NCBI RefSeq assembly: GCF_947492645.1
Contig: NZ_CANLMZ010000009.1
Span: forward strand, 240,162 to 304,161
Origin: an uncultured Pontibacter sp.
GTDB taxonomy: Bacteria > Bacteroidota > Bacteroidia > Cytophagales > Hymenobacteraceae
Length of the DNA stretch: 64,000 nucleotides
Direction: 5' to 3'
This document shows, one piece after another, positions 63,701 through 64,000 of the stretch. Both the position numbers and the translations under genes were made by a program. The notes beneath the pieces are model-generated. The model did no database searches. It had not been told where the DNA came from and saw nothing but the letters and a program-made list of their open reading frames with translations. How positions within the stretch are numbered: the first letter of the stretch is position 1; the number at the start of each line of letters is the position of its first letter.

Positions 63701-63907
63701 GGTGCTGTGTCTCGCCAAACTATCGGATGGACGGTAATTGGTGGTATGTTGGCTGCTACCTTCCTTGCCATATTTGTGGTGCCGGTGCTTTACGTAGTAA
63801 TTACCAGGCTAGCTTATGGTAAAAAAGGATTGGCTGCGCTTCGTGCGCAAGGCAATGGCCAACCTGATGAGGATGAAGGCGGAGATCCTGCTTATGTAAA
63901 CCAATAG
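60710..63907 (+). CDS. RND multidrug efflux pump (AcrB/MexB type, HAE1)
   Basis: This 1065-residue inner-membrane protein has 12 helices and two large periplasmic loops. The start MISDVFIKRPVTSIVIS is typical of HAE1 pumps. The proton-relay acidic pair is in GIVVDDAIVVVEAVQ (about 402-416), and the second half has GLAAKNAILIVEFAKE near residue 940. It exports hydrophobic drugs, dyes or detergents as a homotrimer. It is the last gene of the tolC-mfp-rnd operon, with TetR control likely. The gene is complete. Confidence 0.96.
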   Translation: MISDVFIKRPVTSIVISIVIVLVGLLSMMNLPVTQYPDISPPSVSVSANYTGSDALTVEQAVATPVETQINGTPGMAYITSTSTGTGQMNMSVTFEIGTDIDIATLDVQNRASIAQPTLPEEVRRLGVTVRKRNPSIMMVIGIYSPNKTHDIQYLDNYTNIYIKDALMRVSGVGDITSIGQDFSMRLWLQPDKLAQYGIGASEITAAIQEQNLQVAAGTVGGSPQYNTQAFQYPITVTGRLQTQEEFGNIIVRTNPADGSIVYLRDVARIEFGRFDYGRESKINGNPATMMLLYQAPGSNALETAEGIYAALDELKASFPADVDYVVSFETVSVVQVSINEVVMTLVEALILVIIVVFLFLQSWRATLVPILAIPVSIIGTFIFFIPLGFTINTLTLFGFVLSIGIVVDDAIVVVEAVQHYIDHEGLSAKAATRKAMKDITAPVIAIALILAAVFIPVGFIPGIVGGLYQQFAITIAISVLISAFVALTLTPALCSIMLKPMNVRKDSRGINKFFYNFNNWFARTTESYSVGVRKSIKATPLVLILLVCVYAGTAGLFVAKPTGFIPTEDEGRMFVSVELPEGASMSRTSAILSQIGEQLGSVKAIRNYTSIAGLNAINFSFKSNSGTFFVQLEPWDQRQDEASHLNGVMAEVQQKIAGIKEANVILVAPPAIPGLGSSGGFSFVLQQRTAGDVKALEQVMGQFLGAANQRPEIAMAYSFFTAKTPGYHVEVDREKAKRLGVNIADVYATMSTYMGSRYVNDFTRYGRNFRVVAQADTSYRMDIESLKQFYVMSRQGESVPLSALVTTEVVENAPVISHFNLFRSVDINGSAAPGYSSGQALDALEEVAAQVLPAGYGYEFTGLSREERAAGSSTIYIFSLSIILVLLLLAALYESWSVPFSILFTIPLGMFGAILALTFLPKLDNNVYAQVGMITLIGLAAKNAILIVEFAKERVDRGMELIEATIEAVKLRLRPIIMTSLAFILGVVPLAISSGAGAVSRQTIGWTVIGGMLAATFLAIFVVPVLYVVITRLAYGKKGLAALRAQGNGQPDEDEGGDPAYVNQ

Positions 63908-63924
63908 TATATTATTATTTAAGA

Positions 63925-64000
63925 TGTCTCGTCCTGATATAAGTTGACGGGTTTGAGACGAAATTACTTTTTAATTTGAGACCTCCAATACGTTTGTGTT
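63925..64000. mobile_element. possible end of an IS3-family insertion sequence (cut by window edge)
   Basis: The last 76 bases begin TGTCTCGTCCTGATATAAGT, then TGAC. A TG start followed by CCTGATATAAGTTGAC resembles terminal inverted repeats of Bacteroidota IS3-family elements. TTTGAGAC is repeated at 63952 and near 63976. No transposase is in the window, so the call rests on this resemblance alone. Confidence 0.35.

Noticed and set aside
1..64000. CRISPR arrays, integrases, rRNA and complete insertion sequences
   Set aside because: Scanning both strands showed no regularly spaced repeats, no recombinase or transposase genes and no rRNA; only a possible IS end at 63925.

Overview
The window looks like the chromosome of an aerobic, Gram-negative member of the Bacteroidota. 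The best guess is Cytophagales, family Hymenobacteraceae, Pontibacter-like. The phylum is supported by a C-terminal type IX secretion sorting domain (47977-49794), a carboxypeptidase-regulatory-like plus outer-membrane beta-barrel receptor (45382-47868), many lipoproteins, NtrC-type regulators paired with a large MacB/FtsX-type permease, and start regions without strong Shine-Dalgarno sequences but sometimes with TAnnTTTG -7 boxes. The genus is inference only. No rRNA, tRNA, CRISPR array or intact transposase gene is visible.

Layout. 1-9 kb: the end of a low-complexity protein gene, several alpha/beta hydrolases, an amidoligase/class-I glutamine-amidotransferase pair divergent from a gamma-glutamyltransferase lipoprotein, and a zinc alcohol dehydrogenase with a small membrane partner. 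9-20 kb: an MFS transporter, a VLRF1-type (Vms1/eRF1-like) release-factor homologue next to truA, a UvrA2-like ABC ATPase, a proline-iminopeptidase-like enzyme, a lipoprotein with spanin-like topology, a disordered Gly/Arg/Tyr-rich protein and an epoxide-hydrolase-like enzyme. 20-26 kb: an MsbA-type ABC exporter, DinB, a response regulator beside a broken PAS histidine-kinase gene, and an ArsR/SRPBCC operon.

26.0-29.5 kb is a sharply AT-rich four-gene operon: a winged-helix-like protein, an AAA/ORC-like P-loop ATPase, a small protein and a PIN nuclease. It sits between the SRPBCC terminator and hrpB and is the best candidate here for an undescribed, horizontally acquired system, probably defence or toxin-antitoxin. 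29.6-39 kb: hrpB, a 27-bp perfect inverted repeat beside a decayed GIY-YIG gene, a CBM48-like protein, an AGCS symporter, rtcB, and cold-shock proteins. rtcB is flanked by two copies of a small transcription unit, each with an ECF-sigma-like promoter, a conserved 37-nt block and a terminator.

39-53 kb: an NtrB/NtrC-like two-component system with tandem operator dyads in front of an ABC permease, the outer-membrane receptor, a secreted GH10-like hydrolase, YceI, a PQQ sugar dehydrogenase and a PRC-barrel/SHOCT protein. 53-64 kb: small hypotheticals, an NCS2 purine permease, DoxX divergent from a TetR regulator, then a tolC-mfp-rnd efflux operon. The last bases resemble the end of an IS3-family element. 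Throughout host-like DNA, but not in the AT-rich island, the hexamer AGTATA/TATACT is strikingly over-represented.
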